Shown in pieces: positions 10,561 through 20,515 of a DNA stretch of 64,000 bases (its first letter is position 1; the number at the start of each line of letters is the position of its first letter). The position numbers and the translations under genes were made by a program. The stretch comes from Diplonema papillatum (lineage: Eukaryota > Euglenozoa > Diplonemea > Diplonemida > Diplonemidae): assembly GCA_030068145.1 (NCBI GenBank), contig JAPJBO010000826.1, forward strand, positions 38,157-102,156, written 5' to 3'. Below the pieces are notes generated by a model, which was not told the DNA's origin, did not search any database, and saw only the letters and a program-made list of their open reading frames with translations.

Positions 10561-11159
10561 ACTCTAAAAACATTTGTGCATCCGTTCTGTTGCTCGTGCC
10601 AAGGGGATGCGTGACCAGTGCGACCGTAGCCAGTCCAACAGGTTGGGACAAAAGGATACGGGCCCCCGCCGTCAGGTGGGGGGAAACCAAGCCGAAGGGG
10701 TAGCCGTAAACCACCTACGACGAGTGTCGCGGCTCACTCAAGCCATCCCTGGTGGTATAGTCACGTGAGAAGGTGTCACAGGACGCCTGTGATATCAAAG
10801 CAAGGATGCCCAACACTTGGCAAGCCTGCCGGAACAGGTGCAGTACAATGCTGTAGTGACAATGCTTCGCGCCGCAGTACGACAGAGTATCTCGGCTTAC
10901 TCGAGTGAATCAGTAGAAACGTGCTCAACTGCCAACCATTCCAGTCCATGAAGTCGGTCCTTTCCATTCAAGAGAAGCCCCTCGAAGGCAACTGATGGAG
11001 CGAATTTCATCGGGAGCACACACAAGACAGTCTCTCACACCAGCGTTTGCCCAGCACCCTCGTCAGCCTGTTTCTACCCCCGCAGCTCCGCCATCGCTCC
11101 GCACTGCAAATCGCAGAGCGTCGCAAGCAGATCTGGAGCTATTGTGCAAGGCAATCAAA

Positions 11160-11797
11160 TACCGTATTTCTAAAAATGTTGGCCCCCCTATCAAAAAGAG
11201 AGCAAGAGCGGGAGCCACGTCGTTGCCGACCTTAGCAACCCACGTGGTACCGGCCCCTTCCGTAGGTCTATAGTCCCCGCTTTTCGAAAGTCTTTTCCCT
11301 GGAGAGTATTAGGCATGCAATATTTTTGATCGATCAACGTCATCGCTCGCGGGAGCGAGGTCGGGCGCGGTCGCTCGTGGGTCCTTCCACCGTGGCAAAA
11401 GGCTGCAGATCGAGTCGACCATGAGCATCATGACGGTAGACCGGGACATGTCAGACGTTCATCAAAGACACGACTCCGCAAGCCTCATGTCCACCACCAG
11501 CTGGGTACCGAGTAGGGACGGCGAGCGATTTTAGCATCACAAAGAAAGCCGGATATTGGCTTTGGGGAGGCGGGTTATCTTCCGTGTGCGTTGCGTTCCA
11601 GGGGAGGAGGACGGTGTGCGCGAAAGTTACAGCCGTCCTGGATGTGCGGGGTGGGGTGGGCGGTTGAGGGGGGGAAATCCGCTAAGTACCCAAAAACCCT
11701 GCAAAAATGTTGGCCAGGAAATAAACCTGGCGGTTTTGCCCGATTTTTGGGGGGGCGCCAGGTTTATTTCCGGCCAACATTTTTTAGAAATACGGTA
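11160..11797. mobile_element. TA-flanked non-autonomous TIR element (MITE-like), ~634 bp
   Basis: The ends are inverted repeats: 'ccgtatttctaaaaatgttg' from 11162, and its reverse complement ending at 11795. Both are flanked by TA (11160-11161 and 11796-11797). The related unfilled locus at 12285-12330 reads 'gcaatgtaaTActactaaattc', while here the flanks read 'gcaatcaaaTA[element]TActttgaaatcc', so an empty site is visible. The right end also contains a 26-bp-arm hairpin (11704-11783, 'aggaaataaacctggcg' and its reverse complement). No transposase ORF is present; a Tc1/mariner-like mobiliser is plausible from the TA target. Confidence 0.85.
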
Positions 11798-11888
11798 CTT
11801 TGAAATCCAGCCTAAGGGACAACTAGGCAACAGAATGAGCGAATCTCGCCCGAAACACACGGAAACATAGAAGAAAGCGAAAGACACC

Positions 11889-11985
11889 TGATCTGGTGCG
11901 TCGAGAGGGACATCTGGCCGACCGTCCACGACGCGCCCACGGGCAAGCTCCTGGCCACGGTGGGCAAGCGCCTGCCGAAGCCAAG
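11889..11985 (+). pseudogene. Fragment of the WD40 gene's 5' coding region
   Basis: About 95 bases match 12644-12760 of the downstream gene (ctggtgcgt, gacgcgcccacgggcaag, ctggccacggt, gcaagcgcctgccgaag). The match continues only after a gap of about 19 nt in the fragment relative to the gene. It has no room for a complete protein. Confidence 0.85.
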
Positions 11986-12493
11986 CACCCCAAAACATCG
12001 GACCCTCTCCACTCAAGATAACGCCCTCCAGAGGCAACTGACGAAGCGAATTTCATCGGAAACACAAGAAATAACCCATTCGACGAAGGTCACCCGGAGA
12101 CTCTTCAACCCCCGGATTCTCAAGAGAACTCCAGAAAGGAAAGTCTCTCGTTTCACGTTTGCCCCGCACCCGCATGAATCATGATCAGCCCTCCCCACGT
12201 ATCAGCCCGCATCTACCCCTCGCAGCTCCCGCGTTTGCACTGTAAATCGCAGAGCGTCGCAGATCTGGAGCTATCGTGCAAGGCAATTTATCGTGCAAGG
12301 CAATGTAATACTACTAAATTCAGCCAAAAGAACCACAGGCAACCGAATGAGCGAATCTCGCCGGAAACACACAAACACATAAAAAAAGACACCATTCTGT
12401 ACGCCCATACGGGATTGTCGGAAACACACACAAAATCACAAAGAAGCCAACCTACCGCAAGCCTGACGACAGCCCCGGCCGCCGCTCGCCACC

Positions 12494-15400
12494 GTGCCGT
12501 CCCCCGGCAACACAGCGCTCCCATGCCTCGCGACCGACGATTTTGACCGGTCCCCGCGGCGGGGCAACATCATACGCGAGGCCCCGGACTTCAACTCGGC
12601 CCAGTTCGAGGTCCGCCGAGTATGCCCGTCGCAGGGCGGCACCGTGATCTGGTGCGTGGAGAGGGACAGCCGGCTGACCGTCCGCGACGCGCCCACGGGC
12701 AAGCTCCTGGCCACGGTCGGCAAGCGCCTGCCGAAGATCGTCGAGATCTGCGCCACCGAGCACCGCGTCTGGGTGTCGCTCGGGAGCTACATCAACGTCT
12801 ACGGCGCGTGGACGTTTTCGCTAGTCCACGTCATCCGCCCCATCGAAGCGGTGTTCATGCAGGTCATCGCGACCGAGAAGTCGAAGCACACAGTGGCAGT
12901 GGTCACCGGGCAAGGGGCCGTGTCACTGTGGGGCCCGGATTTCACGTGTTTGGCGAGGTGTGAAAACGGCCCGAAGGCACCGCCAACGTGCTGCGCCGCC
13001 GGCGGGAATGTGCTGTTCATAGGGTCGACGAGCGGCGAGGTGACAGCCGTGCAGTGCACGAAGGACCGGGCGACCGTCCTCGGGTCCTGGGACGCCACGG
13101 ACGGCTCGATTGCCGCGATCTCCGGCGTCGTGTGCACCGAGGGGTACGTCGCGGTCAGCACCGGTCACAATGTGACCGTCTGGGACCCGTTTCCAGCCGC
13201 CGGCTACCGCTCGGCGCCCCCGCCCGCAGCCGTGCAGGACGATGACCCCTCAGTCCCGGTGGACCAGGAGCCGAATCCGACGGTTCTCGTGTCACCGGCT
13301 GAGGACACGCACGCGAACCCGAAGGTTCTCGTGCACGGCCCGCGGACGTCGCCTCGGAAGCCGGCCACAACCAGCCCCCGGGCCCTGGCGGGATCGAAGG
13401 CAAACTCAACGGTCCTCGCATCCTCCCCCGGCGAAGAAACGCACGCAAACCCGAAGGTTCCCGCTCCCGCCCCGCGAACTTCGCCGCCTCGGGGCCTGTC
13501 GGGTTCGAAGCCAACCTCGGCAGGCCCTGTTTCCCCCGCCGACGAAGACGCACGCGGAAACCCGAAGCTTCCCGCCCGCGGCCGGCGTGCGTCGCCTCAG
13601 AAGGCAGCCGCGGCCAACCCCCGGGCCGTGTCGGGTTCGAAGCCAAACTCAAAGATCCCCGGTCCCTCCCCCGCCGACGACATGCGCGCACGCCCGAAGG
13701 TGCTCGGCGGGCGAACGTCGCCTCGGAAGTCGCCAGCCGCGGCAAGCCCCCGGGGCCTATCGGGATCGAAGCGAAATTCGACGGCCCCCGGATCACCCCC
13801 CGCCGAAGACACGCGCGCAAACCCATCGGGTTCGAAGCGAATCGCAACGGCCCCCGGGTCTCCCCCCGCCGAGGACACCCGCGGGAGCCCGAAGGTTCTC
13901 GTGCGCGGCCGGCGAACGCCGCCTCGGCAGGAGGCAGCCGCGGCGGACCCCCCAGCTCTGTGTGTGATTTCGCCGCGAAACCCGCCAGCGCCGGGTGCCC
14001 CCGACGCAGACGCGCGAGCGAGCCCGAAGGCCGTCGTCCGCGGCTTGCGGATCGCGCCGCCGAAGGGCGGCCTGAAGCAGCCGGAGATCGCTCGGAGGCT
14101 CCACAGCTTCGACAAGCACGGGTTCGCGGTCAAGTCCCTGACGCTTGCCGGGACTACGGTCCTGTCCGTCGACGACGGCGGCCATGCCTACCTGTGGGGC
14201 GTTCTCGACCCGCTGCGCGCGCACCACTGCTTCTTGAAGACGCCAAGCCGGATCACGAGCATGGCAGCAACCCCCGGCGGCTGGTCAGCAAGCCTGATCT
14301 GGTGCTTGCGGCACGACACGATGAATCGGTACATGTACGTGCAAAACCCGCAGCTCACCGCCGCCCAGAAGCACTTGTTGGCGGCGCAGACGGAGGTGGT
14401 GTCCTCCGAGGTTCGCACCCGGTGCAAACTGCAAGCCCTCGGCGGGATCATCGACGCGCGCCTTGCGCATCACTTGGGACTCATCAACGACGTGACGTGC
14501 GTGTTCGGGCTGCTGCGGGACTACTACCGGAAGTTCGGCACGAATTTGCGGTTCCGCATCATGCGGAAGCGGATGGCGGTGATCCTCGAAAGCATGTTTT
14601 ACAAGAGCTTGTGCCTGCACGTGACGTACGGCCGGCTCGAGCGCCACGTGGCATACGCGAAGGCGAAGCGGATGGCTCGGCGGGTCGGGTTTGTGCTGCT
14701 GTTCGGGCGGGATGTCGGGGCCGCGGTGCTGCACCTGGTTGCAAGGTACTTCCGGCTCTGGGGCCGCGGCACCGCACGGCGGGCGAAGCGGCGGCGCAGC
14801 AAGCGGGAGCAGACCGAGGCGTCGTGCAAGCAGCGGCTGGGGCTGGCCGGAGCACTCGCCCGCGCCGGGGACATCGACGTGTGCCGCCGGTACTTCTTCC
14901 GGTGCAAGATGCTCTGGGACCGCGCGAAGGCGCGCATACCGAAGCACAACTCCGCCGAAACCCTTCTACGGTGCACGGTATACGGAACCCTGCGGAGCAT
15001 CTGGTACAAGTGGAAAAAGTGGACCACCATGAAGCACCACCAGCGCGCCATCGTCGGGAGAAGCCTCGCGAAGGGCGACCGGGGAAACCGGTTGTTTTAC
15101 TACACGATGTGGCGGCACTGGGCGGCGGCCCAAAGAGCGAAGAAGAGGTTTGACGACGTGATGCGGGCCATGGGCGACATCGGGCTGCTGCACGCGTTCT
15201 ACCGGAAGCTCAAGATGTACCCGTCGTGGAAGTCGGTAAAGGAGATGTCCGAGAACCAGGAAGCCGCCTCGCGCTACTTCTCGACGCTCGTCCGCGAGGA
15301 ACAAGAGCTGCTGGGAACCGTCGCCCCCGTCACCGACGCGAGCTGGCCGGCATGCGCAATCACCTCCGCTCTGGGGATGAACATCGAGAAGTGGATGAAG

Positions 15401-15799
15401 GAAGGGATGGTGTTCTTCGCCGGCGAATCACAGGACTACACGCGGATGCGCGCGGTTGCCGACAAGCTCCAACAGGCCTGGATGAAGGCCGGCGACGTGC
15501 TGACAGAGCTCGCCGAGAACCTCATCGCGCCCATCAACGAGCACGGGGTCGAGCGGGGCCGCGAGGAAAAAGACGCGATGCTCTGGCACCTGAGCAAGGA
15601 CCTGGCCAAAAAATACAAGAAGACGTTCGAAGGCTCGGGGATCGGCCCCGTCGAGCTTCTCGCCATGCGGCTCTACACCTTGGAGGGCCCTGACGTCGAC
15701 CGGCACATGGGGTTCGGCGACGTTCCCCCGCCGTTCAACTCAGTCCCGGAGCACATGAAGGAGACCTTGATGCGACAGGTATGTTCGTTTCAGACTTAG
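12494..15799 (+). CDS. WD40/beta-propeller protein with Pro/Ser repeats and helical Trp-rich tail
   Basis: Residues 1-250 contain WD-like blades (LTVRDAPTGKLLATVG, AVSLWGPDF, VTVWDPF). Residues ~255-515 are a low-complexity region of roughly 38-residue repeats built on 'NPKVLV.G.RTSPRK...GSK.NSTA..SPAEDTRA'. A further blade (LSVDDGGHAYLWGV) follows. Residues ~600-950 are basic and helical with recurring Tyr/Phe-x-x-Trp...Arg elements (RYFRLWGRG, SIWYKWKKW, YYTMWRHWAAAQRAKKRF). These loosely recall Sfi1-type centrin-binding or other coiled cytoskeletal repeats, but that is only a suggestion. There is no ATG at the start of the open frame: it opens after a TGA near 12465 and the first in-frame ATG is residue 122 (12857). 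An upstream exon or non-AUG start is therefore likely. The 3' end reads CAG|GTATGT at 15777-15784, a good donor, so the annotated stop may lie inside an intron. Likely structural; no enzyme motif. Confidence 0.65.
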   Translation: MPSPGNTALPCLATDDFDRSPRRGNIIREAPDFNSAQFEVRRVCPSQGGTVIWCVERDSRLTVRDAPTGKLLATVGKRLPKIVEICATEHRVWVSLGSYINVYGAWTFSLVHVIRPIEAVFMQVIATEKSKHTVAVVTGQGAVSLWGPDFTCLARCENGPKAPPTCCAAGGNVLFIGSTSGEVTAVQCTKDRATVLGSWDATDGSIAAISGVVCTEGYVAVSTGHNVTVWDPFPAAGYRSAPPPAAVQDDDPSVPVDQEPNPTVLVSPAEDTHANPKVLVHGPRTSPRKPATTSPRALAGSKANSTVLASSPGEETHANPKVPAPAPRTSPPRGLSGSKPTSAGPVSPADEDARGNPKLPARGRRASPQKAAAANPRAVSGSKPNSKIPGPSPADDMRARPKVLGGRTSPRKSPAAASPRGLSGSKRNSTAPGSPPAEDTRANPSGSKRIATAPGSPPAEDTRGSPKVLVRGRRTPPRQEAAAADPPALCVISPRNPPAPGAPDADARASPKAVVRGLRIAPPKGGLKQPEIARRLHSFDKHGFAVKSLTLAGTTVLSVDDGGHAYLWGVLDPLRAHHCFLKTPSRITSMAATPGGWSASLIWCLRHDTMNRYMYVQNPQLTAAQKHLLAAQTEVVSSEVRTRCKLQALGGIIDARLAHHLGLINDVTCVFGLLRDYYRKFGTNLRFRIMRKRMAVILESMFYKSLCLHVTYGRLERHVAYAKAKRMARRVGFVLLFGRDVGAAVLHLVARYFRLWGRGTARRAKRRRSKREQTEASCKQRLGLAGALARAGDIDVCRRYFFRCKMLWDRAKARIPKHNSAETLLRCTVYGTLRSIWYKWKKWTTMKHHQRAIVGRSLAKGDRGNRLFYYTMWRHWAAAQRAKKRFDDVMRAMGDIGLLHAFYRKLKMYPSWKSVKEMSENQEAASRYFSTLVREEQELLGTVAPVTDASWPACAITSALGMNIEKWMKEGMVFFAGESQDYTRMRAVADKLQQAWMKAGDVLTELAENLIAPINEHGVERGREEKDAMLWHLSKDLAKKYKKTFEGSGIGPVELLAMRLYTLEGPDVDRHMGFGDVPPPFNSVPEHMKETLMRQVCSFQT
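13258..14055 (+). repeat. In-frame ~114-bp degenerate repeats in the WD40 gene
   Basis: About seven degenerate copies of a ~38-codon unit containing 'SPAEDTxANPKVL' and 'RTSPRK..A..SPR.LSGSK'. Lengths vary but the frame is kept. The last units are shortened (13800-13860). Confidence 0.8.
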
Positions 15800-15844
15800 A
15801 GTCTCTCTCTTATCTCAGCACCACGAGTTAAGCGGTGTCTTTCG

Positions 15845-16150
15845 TTTTATACACAAGCGTCAGCTCGGAAGGAAAGGGTCAACAAAGCTGCCAAACAAAG
15901 AACCGAAGGAGTCCCGAGTGCTGTAACTACCGAACCACGTGTTGAACGGACGTGAAGTCATGCGGGTCTACCCCGACACAACACGACACACAAACACCAA
16001 GTCCTGAGTGAGCAAACAACACACGGTGGTGTAAGCGAAGAACAAATCAGATTGTGTTTGTATTGTATTTGCCCCTTCCCCTCCACCTCTATATTTCCTT
16101 CCATTCGGAGTCAAGCAGCGACGTCGAGTATTTTATGGCATCCACCGCGT
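15845..16150 (+). repeat. Dispersed repeat family, copy 2
   Basis: Matches 10350-10560 and, more fully, 44065-44400. Shared pieces include 'taactaccgaaccacgtgtt', 'cacacggtggtgtaagcgaa' and 'ccattcggagtcaa'. It starts about 45 bases after the WD40 stop, so it may lie in that gene's 3' intron or UTR. Confidence 0.9.
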
Positions 16151-16336
16151 TTGTCATTAGTAACGAGAGGCGGTGGACAGCGTGTCGATCGAGCTATTAA
16201 GCACCCGACTGCGCACTGTAGAGCAGGCCAAGCTCTGCACTGAGCAGCTAACACCGCAAAATGAAAACAGAAGTCTTGGGCCGAGTGCCAGATGGAGAAG
16301 CTGGCAGCCTCCCACGCTCTACCCGTCCCTCGAACG

Positions 16337-16463
16337 AACCCACCCACCCACCCACCCACCCACCCACCCACCCACCCACCCACCCACCCACCCACCCACC
16401 CACCCACCCACCCACCCACCCACCCACCCACCCACCCACCCACCCACCCACCCCACCCATCTC
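16337..16463. repeat. (CCCA)n microsatellite, ~32 units
   Basis: An almost pure 4-bp tandem repeat. The minus strand is (TGGG)n, which has strong G-quadruplex potential. ORFs reading (THPP)n or (GWVG)n through it are artefacts. Confidence 0.97.
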
Positions 16464-16469
16464 CGTAGC

Positions 16470-17087
16470 GTAAAATAGCTGAAAACCTGGGCTATACTCC
16501 GCATCAGGCGTTACCCATCATTGAATTCCCACACACACACACACACTACGGCCTTGGGCGGTGGGGTAATGCAGGGCGTATCGTGCCGAGCCGTGCTCTC
16601 ACCGCAGACGGAGGCAGTGCTACGATCGATGAGCCGGGGCGCATCCGACACGGAAGGAACAACCCCGAATCCGTTTGTCAAGGTCCACGAAAGGTGGGCA
16701 GCCAGTATCCAACCCGAGCGATACTACGAGGCGACCTGGAAGGAAACAGCAGAGTGGAAGGGGAGAGGATGAGAAGACCCTCCCAGTCAACGATCTCACC
16801 CGCCAACGAGACGGAATGTCAATGCGGCCTTAAGATGTACTAAGCATGACGCCCCGCGCTGCACCACATGTACGAGAAGGCGAATACCCCCGGACACCTG
16901 CTGTAGACAGCAACATGCAAATCACGAAGAAGGAAACCAATGCCAGTCGAGGCTGCATTTCCGTGTACGTCGCAACCACCGCGAGCGGCCGGCTGGTGCA
17001 TCAGCAGTAACGTAGGTGCATTGCGCAACTGGGCTAGACTCCGCTCAGGGGTTACCCATTGCTGAGATCACACACACACACACACAG
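16470..17087 (+). other. Duplicated segment 5' of the ADP-ribosyltransferase frame
   Basis: 16480-16545 and 17025-17087 are related: both have 'gggcta.actccgc', 'gttacccat' and then an (AC)n tract. The second tract ends 'cacacacag' directly before the ADP-ribosyltransferase frame. A short open frame at 16621-16772 (MSRGASDTEG... to WKGRG) lies between them. It may be an upstream exon, but no domain is recognised. Confidence 0.5.
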
Positions 17088-17774
17088 TGGGACGAATACA
17101 AGAAGACGCACGCAAGCATCTCCAAACCGACGGTAACCGGGTCGAAGGTCACCGGACATGCGACGCAGCAGGGCGATCGGAATCCGTCCATTTATCACGA
17201 GATGAACAAGGCACTCAGGACGAGCGAAGATATCCAGAAGTGGGCCAAGCTGAGCTCCCTTCTCCTCGCGCTTTCGATGCCGATCGAGGAGAAAACGAAA
17301 ACGGAAAAGGATGAGTCGGAAGCGAAGGTTCTGTACCGGGGTATCCACAACCTGCCCGACGTTGTAATAGAGGCGCATAAGGCGTTGCACAGGGGATGGA
17401 GCTACGCCTGGTTAGCGCCGAGCAGTACGTCGGAGAGTAGGCAGGCGTCCGAAGACTTCTTGAAGACGACAGACCCCAAGACCAACATCCTCTTCGAAGT
17501 GCACGGTTGCACAGAGGGCCTCCCTCTGCACCAGGTGTCTCAGTTCCCCGACGAAGCCGAAGTCCTGCTTCCGCCGTTCTCCACGTTCGTTGTGTCGGAA
17601 GCGCCGACGCAGACTGACCTGTACTTGACCATCCACCTCCAGTTCAAGGGAACGCTTGCGAAGCACAGCACTTCGATGCAAGATTTCATCCAGGATGTCC
17701 GAAGTGACGCTCACGTCGCTGCACAGAGGAGGCACTGTTTAGACGCGACGAAGCAGCTCCAAGAGGTGTGCTGA
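17088..17774 (+). CDS. Probable mono-ADP-ribosyltransferase (R-S-E class), 5' end uncertain
   Basis: The protein shows the three signature elements of arginine-type ADP-ribosyltransferases, in order. These are an Arg in VLYRGIHN (NAD binding), an STS motif in APSSTSES, and an ExE-type glutamate motif in FPDEAEVLLPP preceding FSTFVV. The family N-terminal helix 'IYHEMNKALR' is also present. Such enzymes transfer ADP-ribose from NAD+ to a target protein, and members range from animal ecto-ARTs to secreted effectors. The host target here cannot be told. The first in-frame ATG (17202, in YHEMNKALR) falls inside the conserved helix, so coding probably begins upstream. The boundary chosen here is the cacacacag|tgg acceptor-like junction. 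No signal peptide is visible. The family assignment rests on motif order rather than on a search. Confidence 0.6.
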   Translation, partial: WDEYKKTHASISKPTVTGSKVTGHATQQGDRNPSIYHEMNKALRTSEDIQKWAKLSSLLLALSMPIEEKTKTEKDESEAKVLYRGIHNLPDVVIEAHKALHRGWSYAWLAPSSTSESRQASEDFLKTTDPKTNILFEVHGCTEGLPLHQVSQFPDEAEVLLPPFSTFVVSEAPTQTDLYLTIHLQFKGTLAKHSTSMQDFIQDVRSDAHVAAQRRHCLDATKQLQEVC

Positions 17775-17879
17775 GAACCGAAGGGTCGGCCCAAACAAGA
17801 AGTGATTAGGCACCAGTCAGAATTTGCGGAAAGGAACGGGTGCTGGTGTATCAGACCTTCACACTCAGACACTAAGTCA

Positions 17880-18295
17880 GTCCACAGTCGATCTAAAGTC
17901 AGTAACACGAGTCTTTTGACATCCTAAAGCCAGCCTGGCACAACTCAACCTGAAGTGTCAGCCTACAGTAAGACTACAGGCGAACACGAAAATCAGCCTG
18001 CCGTCAACTTCAGACACAAAGGTTCAGTCTACCTACTGTCAGACTGCAGTCAGCATGCATGGAAGTCAGCTTGCCGTCAACTTCAGACACAAAAGTTCAG
18101 TCTTAGCGTCAACCTACTGTCAGACTGCAGTCAGCATGCATGGCAGTCAGCCTGCCATCCACTAGGGTTCAAATCAGAAACTCACTTTGCCTTAGCGCCA
18201 ACCTGTAGTCAGGCTACAAGCTGCAGCCCCGACTGCATTCAAAGACTGCAGGCAAACAGAAGTCTGCCTGCAACAGCCCCTGCAACACTGAAACA
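17880..18295 (+). repeat. Degenerate 'cagtcagcatgcatgg' repeats
   Basis: Several diverged copies of a segment with 'ctgtcagactgcagtcagca' and 'gtcagcctgcc..c' precede the next gene. A related piece occurs at 30095-30150. The frame is open through them but they are probably not coding. Confidence 0.6.
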
Positions 18296-18341
18296 TCAAC
18301 AACAACAACAGGTGGAGGAGGCGGCGCGGACGTACAATAGG

Positions 18342-19157
18342 ATGGAGCGGGACCTGATGATCACCAGAGCAGACACGCTGCACAGGCGCGAAGTCGCCTC
18401 GATCCGCCTGCGAGAAGTCGAAGCGAAGAAGCAGGCCATCCTCAAGCGCGTCCTGCCTTTGCAGCTCTCTGTTGACCACAAGACGAAGCTCGTCGACAAC
18501 CTCGCACCCTCGAATCCGAACCCGATCCGCCAGCTCGTCATGACACTGAAGGAAGACGGACTGATCAACTACTTCAACGACGCGCCAGCCATCGCGAAAA
18601 TGACCGCATCCGGATACACCGGGAAGACCTGGCTGCAGATGGCGAAGGAGTCATATTTCGACGTGAAGGGTATGGTGACCCGGCATGCGGGTCACCGGAA
18701 GAAGCCGAACGAGCCGTGGCCGCTGGGCTTCGTGAAGCGGCTGTCGCCGTTGGATCGGAAGAAGAGCAAGGCTGCGTTCCGCAACTTTGGGCTGGCGGCG
18801 GACGCGTTGTCGGCCGAGGACTGCAGGGCGCTGCTGTCGGTGATGGACAAGCCGCTGGACGGCTTCGCGGCGTTTCACTGCAAGCTGCGCCGGGGGCGGG
18901 CCGACGAGTCCGCGGCTTCCTCCTTCGACACGTCGTCGTTTCTGTCGCAGTCGGCTTCGACGGCGGACTTGCCGATGCCCCCCTCTCCGTCCAATTCCAG
19001 CCGACGGCTCACCATCGACCACGCCTGGATCGACGTGGGCTTCCCCGCCGCCAGCTCTCCCAACGACTCCGCCCAGTATGGATATTTAGTAAAGGAGGAG
19101 GGGGGTCAAACTGTGTCCCATTTGGACCGTTTCTCGAAGTCAGCAGTTCATACGTAA
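18342..19157 (+). CDS. Unrecognised helical protein, 3' end replaced by repeat DNA
   Basis: The first in-frame ATG is at 18342, 31 bases after 'caacaacaacag|g', which resembles the acceptors before other genes here. The first ~60 residues form a basic/acidic helix (MERDLMITRADTLHRREVASIRLREVEAKKQAILKR, described by position 1-36). They are followed by a globular-looking stretch to residue ~200 and a Ser/Pro-rich tail. No domain is recognised. Around 19095 the reading frame enters non-coding repeat sequence beginning 'ggggggtcaaact', so the last ~20 residues up to the stop at 19155-19157 are probably not native. The gene is therefore likely truncated at its 3' end, or spliced before it. Confidence 0.45.
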   Translation: MERDLMITRADTLHRREVASIRLREVEAKKQAILKRVLPLQLSVDHKTKLVDNLAPSNPNPIRQLVMTLKEDGLINYFNDAPAIAKMTASGYTGKTWLQMAKESYFDVKGMVTRHAGHRKKPNEPWPLGFVKRLSPLDRKKSKAAFRNFGLAADALSAEDCRALLSVMDKPLDGFAAFHCKLRRGRADESAASSFDTSSFLSQSASTADLPMPPSPSNSSRRLTIDHAWIDVGFPAASSPNDSAQYGYLVKEEGGQTVSHLDRFSKSAVHT

Positions 19158-19266
19158 AGGGGGGGCCCCCACCCCAGGGGATGGTAGCTAGTCGTCCGGA
19201 AATTGCGGTTAACGCCCTCAGAAATCCGAAAAAGCTCGTCAATGAGCTCCAAAACGCAATTTTTTT

Positions 19267-20459
19267 AAAAAAAAAAACGTGCCCGTTTGGTGCCACGTTC
19301 GTCATGGAGACCCCCTCATAGTGCCTTACGTGGCAGGGCCCCCTTCAATATGAAACGCCCATAGGAGGGAACAGGAAGAAGAACGGGACCCGGTTTGCGC
19401 GGTTACTGTTGTGCCCCGTGCCAGTTCTCCAACTTTGGCACGAAGGGAGCAACTTTTAAAAGCTGTTGCGAACGACGTCTTTGGTCATTCCCGACTCTAA
19501 CGCCTTCCCAGCTCCAGGCCCAACATCGATCCCAGTTTCCTCGACGCGAAAACGCACCGGTGTTGTGTGTGGCTACCATCTGCCATTGAGCCTCCTGAAG
19601 GGGTTTGTCGAAAAGAAAGGAAAAAAGGGCCGTGAACTACCCTCTCTGTAAGAAAACCTTCCTGATCCCCCCGCCAACGCCTTGCGCAGATTTAGGACTT
19701 GTCTGCCGCGATGGCTTCCAAGATCGCTGCATGGGTTCGCGTGGCGGAAAGCCTAGACACACAGGCAGGCGCGTTGCTGCGTACGTGCGCAAAGCTCACG
19801 CCCTGACGTTTGATCGCTTCTACGACCCAGCTAGTGCAGTCACTAGTCCGAATAAACGGAGCATCTTACAACCACTTCGGCAACCAACGACTTCGCACTG
19901 CGAAGGATGCCACGGGACACTATCATCTCTGAGCAGCCGTCTGCGGCTTAGCAACTCCTATCCGATTGCATCGCTTACTTACTCAGCCTGCACACAACTC
20001 TGATAGCGCTCGGAAGCTTTTCGACGACACCTTCCCGTCTGACGAAGACCTTGATGAGGCAGGAGTTTCCAAGACTCCCTTCTGACCGATCAGTGCCCCA
20101 AGAGCGCCATATGGCACAAACCATGTCTCTGGTTGAGCCAAGCCACAGAAGCCGCTTCGTCCGGCCCCCGTCGCGCCAGTAGACGAGCTCCAGCTCCCAC
20201 ATCAGGCCATCCGAGTTGAAGACCGCCGGGGAATTATGGTTGCAGCCGTCCAAGCTCACGGCTTTCCATTTCGCCCCCGGCAGAGAGAGCATGCCTGGAG
20301 TAACGGTGCACAGACGACTACTTCCTAACTTGTGTGACCTGGTGACCAAGAATATGCGTGGTGTGCTCCCATGCACCCTCCAAGAAGGCTTATGTCTTTT
20401 TCATATGACAAGCGGTGGTGTTTAGACAAGCGGTGGCACCAAACGGGCACGTTTTTTTT
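19267..20459. mobile_element. ~1.19-kb element with 28-bp inverted termini
   Basis: A run of A followed by 'acgtgcccgtttggtgccac' (19277-19296) is perfectly inverted at 20433-20452, followed by a T run. No transposase is recognisable inside, so it is probably a non-autonomous DNA element. Flanking homopolymers hide any target duplication. Confidence 0.65.
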
Positions 20460-20515
20460 ACCTGTGCTCGAGCACAGCCTTTAAGCCCTGCGGAGACCAT
20501 CCAGGGCTATATTTC

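Larger units (their letters stand above)
10985..12430 (+). repeat. Duplicated gene-leader segments upstream of the WD40 gene
   Basis: Three related leaders lie in series, each with 'ggcaac..a..gagcgaat' followed by 'cggaaacacac'. They are at 10988-11160 (continuing after a MITE at 11798-11875), 12028-12075 and 12240-12430. The pair 11040-11160 and 12200-12290 also share 'cgcagagcgtcgca' and 'gatctggagctat'. This is repeated non-coding DNA lying directly 5' of the WD40 gene. Confidence 0.75.

Noticed and set aside
16111..16504. THPP/GWVG repeat proteins
   Set aside because: Translation of the (CCCA)n microsatellite.
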